64,000 nucleotides of DNA, taken from NCBI GenBank assembly GCA_040954595.2, contig CM082597.2, positions 7,998,001 to 8,062,000 on the forward strand, read 5' to 3'. Both the position numbers and the translations under genes were made by a program. Origin of the DNA: Balanoglossus misakiensis (taxonomy: Eukaryota > Hemichordata). Positions 1 to 12,600 of this stretch are shown here, piece after piece. How positions within the stretch are numbered: position 1 is the stretch's first letter; the number at the start of each line of letters is the position of its first letter. The notes below the pieces were generated by a model. That model was not told the DNA's origin. It saw nothing but the letters and a program-made list of their open reading frames with translations, and searched no databases.

Positions 1-56
1 TTTTGCAATTGGTCAGCTACTACACACATCTATTCATACAACACAGTCCGGACATA

Positions 57-165
57 CTGAAAAACACTTTATTTTCGGGAGTTGAAATTTTCGCAATATC
101 GAGAGAGGCCACTGTTTTGCGAGTATTAATTTTCGTGTTCTCTTATTTCATTAACACATACAATT
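57..165. mobile_element. Partial MITE (family CTGTAAAAC), one half
   Basis: The segment begins with a diverged terminal repeat (CTGAAAAACACTTTATTTT) and matches half of the roughly 210-bp MITE found complete at 2901-3112, 8461-8670 and elsewhere. The other half is missing, so this is a truncated copy. It is the first of about nine copies in the window. Confidence 0.7.
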
Positions 166-235
166 TACATACAATTTACAATATGAGCTCTGTTGATATA
201 CGGAATGCAACGTAAACAAACCCGCGCATCATTTC

Positions 236-402
236 AAGTGTTACGGGCAATATTTACTGCTTGCATGTACATGTAGCTACAACTGCCCAAACCTTTCTTA
301 TATCTTCATTATGTAGTATTCCTTGATGAATGTACGGGAAAAACAGGCAATTTTCAATGATGAAAAATGGATAAACATGAGAAATACTTGGGTTTTAATG
401 AA
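236..402 (+). repeat. Dispersed repeat, copy 1 (pair at 63109-63277)
   Basis: This stretch of about 165 bases is similar to 63109-63277 in the same orientation. Shared blocks include GGGCAATATTTAC, CATTATGTAGTATTCC and AATGTACGGGAAAAA. No coding potential is visible. The two copies lie at opposite ends of the window, so they look like members of an interspersed family. Confidence 0.75.
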
Positions 403-605
403 TTACAGCTGAGTTGAACGTATATAGTGGATATAGAAAACCATGCATGGCTGCTTAGCATTATCTGAAATCTCTTGAAGACATTTACTTGGCAAATGGT
501 TATAAATAACTTCTGTTTTAATAATACTCTCCTTGACTGAAGTCTGATTGACCAGAATGGTTTTTTTACTCATAATGTGATCACTATGTTATTAATTCTT
601 TGCAG

Positions 606-679
606 ATTGTCTGTATGATGGTCAGTATATACGGAATATGAACACAATCAAAGATGGCTGCATAACTTGTCTTTGTACA
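606..679 (+). CDS. Exon: VWC1, first half
   Basis: Acceptor TTTGCAG and donor GTAAGT bound the exon. It reads CLYDGQYI then CITCLCT, the N-terminal half of a VWC domain. It starts with two bases of a split codon (phase 1) and ends in phase 0. Confidence 0.8.
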
Positions 680-3600
680 GTAAGTTAATGAAATAATTTT
701 ATCCAGTGATTTAAGCTGCGAAAATTATCTTACTTAAAGTCATAGATATTTTCCATTAAGGAAGGACCTGGATTGAATTACGAGTAAAAGGAAAAGTTTC
801 CTAAGGATTGGGTGTTAATCAGTAAAATATTTATGAAGAACTCACAGTGGAATCTGACTTTGTTATATCACTTTCGTTGCCATGGCACCTTTTAAAACCA
901 ATCTGTGTGTCGACAGAAGTGATGTACAAGCGTAGTGCTCAAATTGCTCTGTTGGTTGGTCAAAGTTCCCAGGCAGACCTGTCAACAAGGTTTATACACT
1001 GCACATATGAATTACTAAAACAAACTTTCTGTAACTTGAGAATTCCATAAACAACAAGTGTATCTTTGGCTTACATACAAACCTGAGTATGACATCAGTG
1101 AAAGTGTTTCTGACAAAGACATGGATTGGCCAAGCTATGCATTGGTCTTTATGTCACGTCTACTTATTTGCAACAGTGACAGAGGACACGATTGCTCAAA
1201 CAATAAATGAAAGTAAATAATTCCAATGTAATTTGTGATTAATTTTCTTTGAATTGTTATATCAACAGAAGGTAAAGTCCCTTCTTAACAAAATAAGTCT
1301 GTAATTCCATTTTATAATTTGACAGATCATATGTTACTGTTATTGCCCATGACACCCTCACCCTCTGCCCCCTCTCAGTTCCAGCTTGCCTAGTCCACCT
1401 CCCCACCCCCATGCACCCATGCTATCTCTTCCACAATAAACTGATGTCTCTCCATGTCTGCATAGTTTGGGAATGTAACCTGTGGGAACATGGAAATTTG
1501 CCCAATACTGGAATGTGACAATCCCATCCTTGTAGAAGATAGTTGCTGTCCAGTGTGTGAGGAAAGTAAGGCAATATCAGATACAGGATCTTAAAATCAA
1601 GTGTTATATTTCAGAATTTTCTTCTGAGATTAAATAATTTTCTGTTCTTAAAGGGACGAAGTCTCTCTCTCGCTGCCCTTTTCCATGAATTATGTTTGAA
1701 ACAAGACACCATTTATGTTATTCTACATGTGGATATATTAGTGAATCAACATTCGACCACACATAACTTCCATCCTGTTTGTAGACGAGAGTGAAAAAAA
1801 CTTGCCAAAATGAATAATCAGTCTCTACCATTTATTCATATTGGGCAAGTTTTTACTCTCATATCACACAAGAGGGATGGAAGGTGTGTGTGGTTGAACG
1901 TTGGTTCACTATATATTCTACTTGTAGACGAGAGTGAAAAAAACTCGCCAAAATGAATAATCGGTGTTTACCATTTATTCATTTTGGCGAGATTTTTATT
2001 GTCATATGCTACATATGGGATGGAAGTTTATTTATTTATTATTTTTTTATTAATTTTTTATAAATAAATAAAGGTTTATCCATCCACATGTAGAATAACA
2101 TAAACAGTGTCCTGTGTCAAACATAATTAATGGCAAAAGGGCAGCAAGAGATAGACTTTGTCCCTTTAAAGTTATCTTCAAGTTTAACGAAGGAAGAACT
2201 AATCCAGACTGAATTTTGACATATGAGGGCGCTTTGCGTAACCAATCCATGCAATGGGTTCCACACTGGACGCCTTCAGTGGACTGCATGGGAATGTAAC
2301 AATTTCCATCTCAACAATGTGCACTTGAACTTTATTGGTAGATCCAGTATGTGTGGCAGGGGATGGTACAGAGTATCAACCTGGACAAATTTGGACAGAA
2401 TTTGACCTGTGTCTGCAATGTACATGTCAGGTATGTCAACTTATAGATGATGTCAGAAGTTCAAAGTCAGGTAAAAAAAATATTTCTTTTAGTTTTGCCG
2501 CAAACCCCCGGCCAACCCCTTGAAATTTAATTGTTGAATCATTCCCATTATTTCATTACTCTGATGCTTCAAATCAAACCAAACCGAGGTTGGGTGACAG
2601 TGAAAATAACAATAGTTGTCAAATTAAAAACACATTTATTTCTGTAACTAAACTTGTCAGTAAATATAATCCACTGTAAAAGTAAACATAAATAAATAAG
2701 CTCCTATTTCAGCCAAAGTGCTACAGACGGTCCCAGAAACAGAGCCATTGTTTTCCTGTTTTCCAGATGATTTGATTTCAGTCGACTTGCCATGACGGCA
2801 GCACAATACACGACTACGACATAATATTATTTTAACGACTTTTAACGAAACCAAAATAGAATTTGATTAAGAACCTGTACATCACCATGTTTTAACTGAT
2901 ACTGTAAAATACTTTATTTTTGCGAGCAATAAATTTTCGCGAAATACACGAGAGCCAAAATAGCGTGAAAATAAAAAGTCGCATAACATTTTCTTGAAGA
3001 TAACGATGCAGTGAATGAAATAAGAGTATGTGAAAATTAAAACCCGCGAAACAGTGGCCTCTCTCGATATCGTGAAAATTTCAACTCGTGAAAGTAAAGT
3101 GTTTTACAGTATGAACCTGATTGTTGTCGTTCCTCTTTCAGCCTGATTCCAAGATTACCTGTACAGAATTAGAGTGTCCAGTAACATGTGAGCATGGACT
3201 GTACACAGCTTCTGATTGCTGTCCAGACTGTAGTCTGTGTGAATACAATAATATCTTGTATGCTGATGGTGATCGCTTCAACCCTCTAGGTGATGTGTGT
3301 AGATCCTGCCTGTATCTGGTAAGTTCTCATCACTGCACAAAGTCTCTCTCTCTAGCTGCCCCTTTACATTAATTATGTTTGATACAAGACATTGTTTATG
3401 TTATTCTACATGTGGATATATACATGTAGTGAATCAACTTTCAACCACACACAACTTCCGTCCCGTTTGTAGGATATGAGAGTAAAAACTCGCCCAAAAT
3501 GGATAAATGGTAGAGACCAATTATTTATTTCGGCCAGTTTTTCACTCTCGTGTCTACAAACGGGATAGAAATTGTGGGTGGTTGAACGTTGATTCACTAT

Positions 3601-6600
3601 ATATCCACATGTACAATAACATAAACGGTGTCTTGTATCAAACATAATTAATGGATAAAGGGCTGAGAGAGAGAGACTTTGTCATTTTAATGAAGAATAC
3701 ATCTTGTGTTAAAGCCCTTTTGGCTTTGAGGGTTATAAGCACATGCAGTGTGTTCATGCCAAGACTTAAGGTTTTTTTTCGAGTTACCTACACTGTACGC
3801 ATAAGCTGTGGAAAAATGCATACAAACTAAAAATCATACGTACAGAGACCTTATAACCCAAACAAAAATGTTCCACTATTATACACGTAGGAGAAACATT
3901 GTCTAGTCTACATGCATCATGAACATTGGTGCACACATACTTTCCTTTACTATTAAAAGTATCAATGGTCAGGGTCAGGGTCAATGGTCGTCCATAACTT
4001 CTATAATAATAACCCATTAAATAATTTGTATTTACAGGATGGTACTGTGACTTGTAATTTAACAGTGTGTGAAGCCACAACATGTTCTAATTTTGCATGT
4101 GTACCAGGGCAGTGCTGTCCTAAATGTCTAGGTAAGTGGACAGGTTAGATGAGTCATCACATGCTGTGCTTCCTCCTCTATGAGTCATCACTTGTTGTGA
4201 TCTCTCCTCAATGTGTCATCACTTGTTGTGATCTTTCCTGTATGGGTTATCAATTGCTGAGTAAGTGCTCAGGCTGTGAACAAAGCACACACCAATCAAT
4301 CGATCGAATTTTACACAATACCAGTATATTGATCAGAAAAATGACAAAATATAAAACACAATTTTAATACCGCAAAACAGAAGAATTCTATATAATTTGA
4401 ACACCCAGATAATGGTATTCCTGTTGGCCATATCATCATGTCTTCAACCAGAGTGACATAGCACTGTATAAAATGTCTTCTTTGTCTCTTTGTTTAGACT
4501 GTCGGGTCATTGATGGCACAACGTATCACCATGGTGACATGTGGACTCTTCAAGATGATCCCTGTACAACATGTATATGTGATGTAAGTTACTTTGATTG
4601 GTGGATTTAAAGGGACAAAGTCTCTCTCTCGCTGCCCCTTTCCAATTAATTATGTCTGATATAAGACACTGTTTATGTTAATGTACATGTGTATATGTAC
4701 ATGTAGTGAATGAACGTTCAACCACACACAACTTCCATCCCGCTTGTATGATATGAAAATAAAAACTCGCCCAAAATGAATAAATGGTAGAGACTGATTA
4801 TTCATTTTGGCGAGATTTTCCCCTCTCGTCTACAAGTGGGATGGAAGTAGTGTGTGGTTGAACGTTGATTCCCTATAAATCCACATGTAGAATAACATAA
4901 ACGGTGTCTTGTATCAAACATAATTAATTAAAAATGGGGAAGAAGAGAGACTCTGTCCCTTTAATGAATAATATATCTTGTGTTAGAGCACTTTTGGCTT
5001 TGATTGTTATAAGCACATGCAGTGTGTTCATGCCAAGACTTTTCTGTGCAGCAACACAGTGTACAGTGTCACATTCTGCTGTTCTGATGAGCTTTCATGT
5101 TTTGTGGATCTTTGCTTCTTGTCATATATCTCAGTAATTAGATTTCTAGATCTGTACTTTTGGCTATTTATATAATCATTTTTAATCTTGTTATCTAACA
5201 AGATTATGCTATCTTGTGTAGCTAGTGTACTTTACATACTTCTCTTGTTTGTAACTTGGACATTTTTGTTTCTTGTGTTGACAGGACCAAGACATCTCCC
5301 GTACAACTGTCACATGTCCAGCACCATGTGAGAACCCAGTGCGAGTACCAAACCAGTGTTGTCAAGCATGTATTGGTTGTGAATTCAGAGGTGTCACTTA
5401 TAAGGAAAGTGCTATTTTTAAACCAGATGAAGACCAATGTTTGGAATGCCAGTGTTCGGTAAGATGGACATCTTAATGTGCGAATTCTTGTCTTATTCTC
5501 CAATTACAACCAACATGTGTATACAATATTTATAATGACAACTTTAATTTGTGTTGTCAAGGAAACAGAGCATTAAACTACAAATGAAACAACAACTAAT
5601 TTATATTCAACATTATGACAATTTTTGTTCCATTAACCATAGACAGAAATTCATCATGAACAAAAAGGATATAAAGATGTAAAATAATTGTATCAGCTTT
5701 GAAGAGACAATGAATTTCTTGCGAGCTTTTTACTCTGTGCTACGATCAAAGCACTGAAAAAAAACAGGTTAAAATCTCATTCTGGTGTGTTTTCATAAGA
5801 ATTATTTAAGGATAGCAAAGTGTGTACCACAAGAACAAAAACAGTTCAGAAATGCATGGCAGTGATCTTAATTGGGCAGCCAGGCCGTGTATGATACATA
5901 AAAAATGCATGGATGTGAGGGCTCTCTTTCGCATGAAGTTAAATGGGAACATGATGCCAGTGTATGATAAATAGGTTTTAAGCTACCTAAGTGAGTGGTG
6001 AAAATCTCAAATGGTCGACGCAATTCAAGATGGCCGTTTTTTGCCATGTTTAAACAATGGGAGTTCATAAGCTAAAGTGTGGATGGGTCATTTTGAAACT
6101 TTGTAACAGAAAAAATAACAAAATGTGAAAAAAGTTTAATAAGTTTAATATGGTAACTACAAAGACAGACATGTTTGACCAGAGAAAGTCATGAAATTCA
6201 GTAAAAATATCATTTCTTCTATCTCTTACTACAGTGGGTTGTCGAATTTTGACCCAGAATGCAGTGTGATTTGACCCCCTAGCGCAAAGTGAAAACCTAT
6301 TTAAGGCGACCAGAATGGTGCACATACACCAGATTGAATCATATAACATGTGATTACAGGAAGGAATATTGCTGTGTCTACCAACACTGAATTGTCCTCC
6401 AGAGAGAGTCACAGTAGAAAACTCTGCATGTTGCCCAACATGTACAGGTCAGTGTTTTTTAAACTCTGTGTAAAAAAAATTCTGACAATATTTACAAAGT
6501 TTATACACTTGTTGAAGAGACAGAAATATAAAAATGAAATTTATTTCTGAAAGTCCTGCAATATTGTTGATGTTTTTGATATGTCATCTGCATAATCACT

Positions 6601-9600
6601 CTCAGGAAATGTCAGCTGTTGGCTTCAAAAGTCATAGAAAACTAATGAAAAAAATTCAGAAAATTGAATTTTTTTTACTGAAAGCCCTGGAAAACTATTG
6701 AAAAAAACTTGCATTTCCTGGAAATGAACCATGAGATGAATGGTCTGAAAGTTGTACACTCTGATTGGCTTTGAGACTCATGTGACCTCACATCAATCAT
6801 GCTCACTTGTGAATATGTGTGTCGTATAATGTCTTCTTTATCCTATATAGGAGAGCCTTTGGAAAGAGTTTGTGAGAGTAATACAACAGGCATTGTATAT
6901 CATAATGGCACAGAATTTAAACTCAATCCTTGTACATCATGTATATGTATGGTAAGTGAATAACCCAGATGCAAGTCTTATATTAACCTTTCATCCCCAT
7001 TTCCCTGTTTGGAAGTCCAACTTTACCATAGAAAACAATGGATTTGGACCAACCATGTTGGCGTAAGGGTTGAAGTTAGATCTCCCTGCAGTTAGACATC
7101 CACAAAGCTGTTGCAAAGAAAATAAAGTACTTTGATTTAAAAAAGTGTCAATCGCAATCAAAAGTGGTGAATTGTAAAAACGGTCCAGCATTCATTGTTC
7201 AATTTTTACTGATGTTGATAAATATGTTTTTGTGTGAATTTTAACAAGTGTATGATCAATTGATAACCATATGAGTTGTTGTCTTATTGTCTGTGTGTGT
7301 ATTTTCTGTCAGGATGGTCATGTTTCATGTGATGTCAAATTGTGTCCTGAGTTAGAATGTAACGAAGATAGAATCCTATGTGATGCAGGTGAATGCTGTC
7401 CACGCTGTGCAAGTAAGTTTTTTTATGTACATCAACATATGGTGTTCAATCATGCAATGCATGTCTGTGGTAACTTTTTACAACACAAAAAGTTTCAATA
7501 CAATTGAGCGTATGTATTCCTTGATACAATTTAATGCTCACAGTGACAACTGTAAAAGGCCAATGATCGTCTTATGCACATGTGTGTATTTAATTTGTAC
7601 AAACATTACATCCAATCCAAGTGTTGTGCAAAGTTTGCATTAAATACATTCAAATAGTGGACTGCCTTCGCTTCCTTCTATATTTCATGTTCACCCAGAC
7701 TTTAGTTTTGTCCCTTCTTTTCATCCAATTTGCTGTTTTTTCCCAATCACTCACAGATTATGGTTGTCGCCATCTTGTCTGTTGTCAGGACAGCACACTG
7801 CCTTATGGCAATGACTGTATACAATTTATGTAACCAGAGTCTCTGGTTTGGCACATGCGCATAAGATGATCACTGCCCTTTAAAGCACCTAGCTCGTCTC
7901 ACACGCATGTTCCAGCTGTAGCCGCTGGTTACAGACATTTAGTGAACAGTCAATCCCATAAGGCAGTGCTCTGTCCTAACAACAGACAAGATGGCGGCGA
8001 CCATAAACTATGTCGGAGATCGTGAGAAAACACCAGCTTGGGTAAAAAGGAGGGACAAAACCAGAATCTACTTATACGGTGCGCATGAAATATGGAAGGA
8101 AGCGAAGGCAGTCCAGTGCACTATTTGAATGCATCGAACGGAAAATTTGCTGGGATGCACACACATTCGCGTGAGACGATCTATTGCCTTTAAGAGAGTA
8201 CTAGTATTCAGAACATTTCAGAAGTCAGTGACTTTCCACTTCCTCTAGATAATACCACCAGTTGTCATGTTCCATTTACAGGTCCTTTGGAATGTAGCTT
8301 TGAGAATCAGATTTACAAAACTGGTGAACAGTTTGTTCCATTGGCTGATCCTTGCAGCCTTTGCACATGTCTGGTAAGTTTCTGATCTAACACTTCGTCT
8401 TCTGGTGAACCTCTAATGTTTGTTGCGTGTAGTTTATTATTATAACCGTGTTCCGAACTAGTGTAAAACACTTTATTTTTGCGAGTTGAAATTTTCGCGA
8501 TATCGAGAGAGGCCACTGTTTCGCTAGTATTAATTTTCGCGTTCTCTTATTTCATTCACTGCATCATTATCTTCGAAAAAAATTTATGCGACTTTTTATT
8601 TTCACGCTATTTTGGTTCTCGCGTATTTCGCGAAAAATTTATTGCTCACGAAAATAACATGTTTTACAGTAATTCCACATTTCAAAAATAATACTTTCTC
8701 TTTTTGGTTCAGTACCTGTAAACAAACACTTTGAATGGCACATTTTCCCTATCAAAGTTTGATGCAACATTTTCACATAACTAGTATAACTTGTTGAATT
8801 ATGTTGCTATTTTTCCTGTATATTCACTGTACAGATTATTGAAAACATTTCATCCTCTCTGTCAACCTGTTTTATGTCATACAATGTTTTCTGAATTTCT
8901 GTTAAGGATGGAGAGGTAACCTGTGAAAGACCCAATTGTGAACAAATCAACTGTGATCTAGAAAACCAGATTTTACCACATGGCAGTTGCTGTCCAAAAT
9001 GTACTGTGGAATCTTATTGTATGTACAAAGGCAGGAGATATCAGGTAACAATTTAATTTCTAAGATATGTGATAAATTTTCTGAAAAATTGGATTCTGGT
9101 GAGACTTCACAATGCAAGACGAGCTGTGCCATTGGTGTTAGCTCACCAGCAATTTATGCCAGTCTTTGCACCAAGTGGCATACACCTCTTTTTATTTGTT
9201 TGGTACACATTATCATGCAAGTAATCTGCAAAAAACCAAGTGGAAATACGAGAGAGGTAAAGAGAATGGTCATAAGTGTAGCACAGCAAATGTATAATGA
9301 AATGTAAATTAACACTAACGCTGCCAAGTCAGTTGAAAAGTGCCTAGAATCCTGGCTCCCAGGCCTGTTAGACTGCCAAGTGCGTGTTAATCAGTAGGGC
9401 CTATCCAAGACCGTCAGACCAATACAGTACAAACCAGTGCAATTTGGTTCATTTTCTGGGAGGTTCAGACTGCCAAGTGTGTCTAGGTACGTATGAGAGC
9501 CATGTCAAGACAGTCAAAATACATTATAGAAGATAAAATGGCAAATACGTATTTTATTTAAGGGACTTGAGACTCTGAACAGGTATGACACCCAGTAGCA

Positions 9601-12600
9601 TTAGGGTTAATTATGACAGAGCAATTATACACACACGATCTGCATACCGGGTTTCCAGCAAAATTTGAACTTTCACTTTTCAGTCTGGTGAAACTTGGCA
9701 TGTAGGGTGCGACATCTGTGATTGCTTCAATGGTAAAGAGAGCTGCGTTCAAGAAGTCTGTCAACCTTTGACTTGCTCAGCGGTAAGTTTATCAGTCATG
9801 AATTCAATAGTGTATGGTCAGACTACAGTTTTGCTTTGTTTTACTTTATGGGCCTGAGAGCAATAGTTTTAAAGGACAAGTAACTCTAACTTTGTGTTGT
9901 TTTCTGAATATTTTTGTTTTGGGTATCAACTGAGGTTTCTTGGTCAACTCCATAAAACATATTAAAGAATTCTCATCATTTGTTTTTTTTTCAAGAAAGC
10001 CCTTTTGTATTAGTTCTCATTATTTGGATTTTCAAGACAGCCCTTTTGTAGTAATCAAACCAAACAAACCAAACAACTTTCTCAATTGTTTAGCATCTGA
10101 AATAAATGTACTTCATTCAAGTGTCCATCAGAAATTGATCAATTCACAATCACTGTTCTGAACAGAAATGATAAATTTGTTATATGTTAATTCTAAATAG
10201 CGGCACATTCGTTTATAAGGTTCAGTATTATGGAAGAGGGATGTTCCATTCACTTACATTTTACCCATTTCAAATTTTTTCTATACAATTACAGTGAAAT
10301 CTGTCATTAAGGACACCTCTGCAATAAGGACAGTCTTTCTGTTCCTGAAGGTGTCTTTAATAGACAGGTTTCTCTGTATTAAAAATTTGAAGACACTGTG
10401 CTATAGATGTTTTATTGTGTGTCTTCTCAGTGGATATTCAATTTGTATTTACTGTGGTAATAATTCATTTGTTGTTTATATTTACAGGAAGAAGAGATCG
10501 GCCATATTGATGGTGAATGCTGCCAGAAATGTGTTCCAAGTGAGTATAATTATCAATATATTATGAGGTTATTAAAAACTGACAGCCAAGTTTACACGAA
10601 AACATAGTGGAGGCTGACGTGTGTCACTTATGTCTGGGTGCATACTATACCATATTTAGACATAATGTGATCAAAATGTGTCATAAACCCAGGAAATGTT
10701 ACCAAAGTCGATAAAACTAGATTTCAAAGGGGAGCAACAGTCTAAGGATTTGGACTTGTTTACAAAATTCAAGAGATATAAGAAATTGTTATGTGAAACA
10801 AAGCCAGTCAGATTGCCTTTGGAAGTCCTTCAAACCATCAAATGTGAGCAATCAGAAATAGTAGCCAAAAAGAGACACAGAATGTGATTCTTGGACCTCA
10901 AAACTGTCCAGAATGTGTTACGTACATAATAAGCATTCTTTGAATATCATTTGTTTACAAATTTTTGGTAACATTTGTCTGTTGTTACAATGCTGCGATC
11001 ATAGCAACATTCTTCGGTAGACACTCTCAAAGGAATACAGTCACCTATGGAAAATCAGCAATAGTTACCATGGCAAATTGAGGACTAGCTACCAATCACA
11101 GATTTTCAGTGGGTGGCACACGCGTAAAAAAGAGTGCCACCATGTGTTCTATAGAACGCTCAAATACGACATTTCAGCCATATATGGGCGTATGCCTTTA
11201 AGTCTTTCTGCATTCCGTCTTTTTACAGAATCTGCCTCGTGTATTGTATTTGGAGATCCTCATTACCGGACACATGATGGGAAATTCTTCTCCATCCAAG
11301 GGACATGTACCTATGTCTTATCACAAGATTGTTATCAGAATAACTTTAAGATTATAGTTCAGAATGATGGCAAGAGTACCTATGCTGTTGCCTGGACACA
11401 AGTCATTCAGATCAGACTAGTTGATTGGGTGATCAACCTAATGCCAGATTTAACAGTAAGTGTCAATGGAGGCCTGGTAGAATTACCTTACTTGCTGGAA
11501 CCAGATCTAAGAATACAAAAAATAGGTAAGTCAATCAAATTTTAGCTCGAACTTAACCCTTTTTATACCTAGATATGTCTGCATTGTTTAGCCAACTTAA
11601 AACATGTAACCACATTCAAAGGGCTGACATATACCAGGTTCAGACAGGGAAAAAATTTAGACACTATTTGCCTATGGTAAACACAGAGCATTAATCCTTT
11701 CAGTCGCTTGGGTCCACACACACAAAGTTTATGTATAGGCGCTGAGGCTCGGCCCCATAGACAGTGGGTTGCGGAGAGGTGTTAATTCTTACAGCAACTC
11801 TGCTCAGGGAACATATTTGAAGTATTTTAGTGTCGAAAAAATATGTGAAATTTGGCAGCTATAAGGGCTTTAATGGACATATAACCTGATTTATATCAAC
11901 ATACTTGTTTTACATCGTAACATGACAGGGTTGATGGTGGTTGTGCATACAAGTATTGGTATGCGTGTCGTAGGATGGCTCCCATTTTGGAGAGGTCACC
12001 GCAGATGGTACATACAAAGGGAGACTCTGTGGTATGTGGCAACTTCAATGATAATCCTGGTGATGATTTCATGTAAGTCATTTGGTTGTACAATGTGAGA
12101 GTCTGTCTTCAATATACGCATCAGGGTTCGTACAGTGTTAACTCCTGAAACATTAGTAATAGTATTATCAATTTTCAATCCAAACTCTGAAATTCCTTGG
12201 AAAGTCACTGCAGGAAACAGGACAATTCTGGAAAATCAAGAGACTTCAAACATCTGTCTTACTGTCTCTCTTTTCCTCATGCCTATTTTTCTACTTTGAG
12301 CATTTTAGAGTAAAAACAGTGTATATGTATTAGTAATACTACTGTAAAACACTTTATATTTGCGAGCAATAAATTTTTGCGAAATACACGAGAGCTAAAA
12401 TAGCATGAAAATAAAAAGTTGCATATTTTTTTTTGAAGATAACAATGCAGTGAATGAAATAAGAGAACGCAGAAATTAATACTCGCTAAACAGTGGCCTC
12501 TCTCAATATCGTGAAATGGCATATTTGAGATCATATGGTGGCGCTCTTTTTTTCGCGTGTGCCACCCACTGAAAATGTGTGATTGGCTAATTCTCAATTT

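Larger units (their letters stand above)
2901..4208 (+). repeat. Segmental duplication, copy A (copy B at 20431-21727)
   Basis: Both copies carry the same MITE, the same two VWC exons, the same foldback element and the same intron sequence in the same order. Exons differ at very few positions. The offset is 17530 at the first exon and 17523 at the second. Similarity stops after TTGTTGTGATCTC on the right. Confidence 0.92.

Noticed and set aside
847-1050. ORF of 67 codons between VWC1 exons
   Set aside because: It lies in an intron, has no splice sites or family resemblance, and its length is expected by chance in AT-rich sequence.
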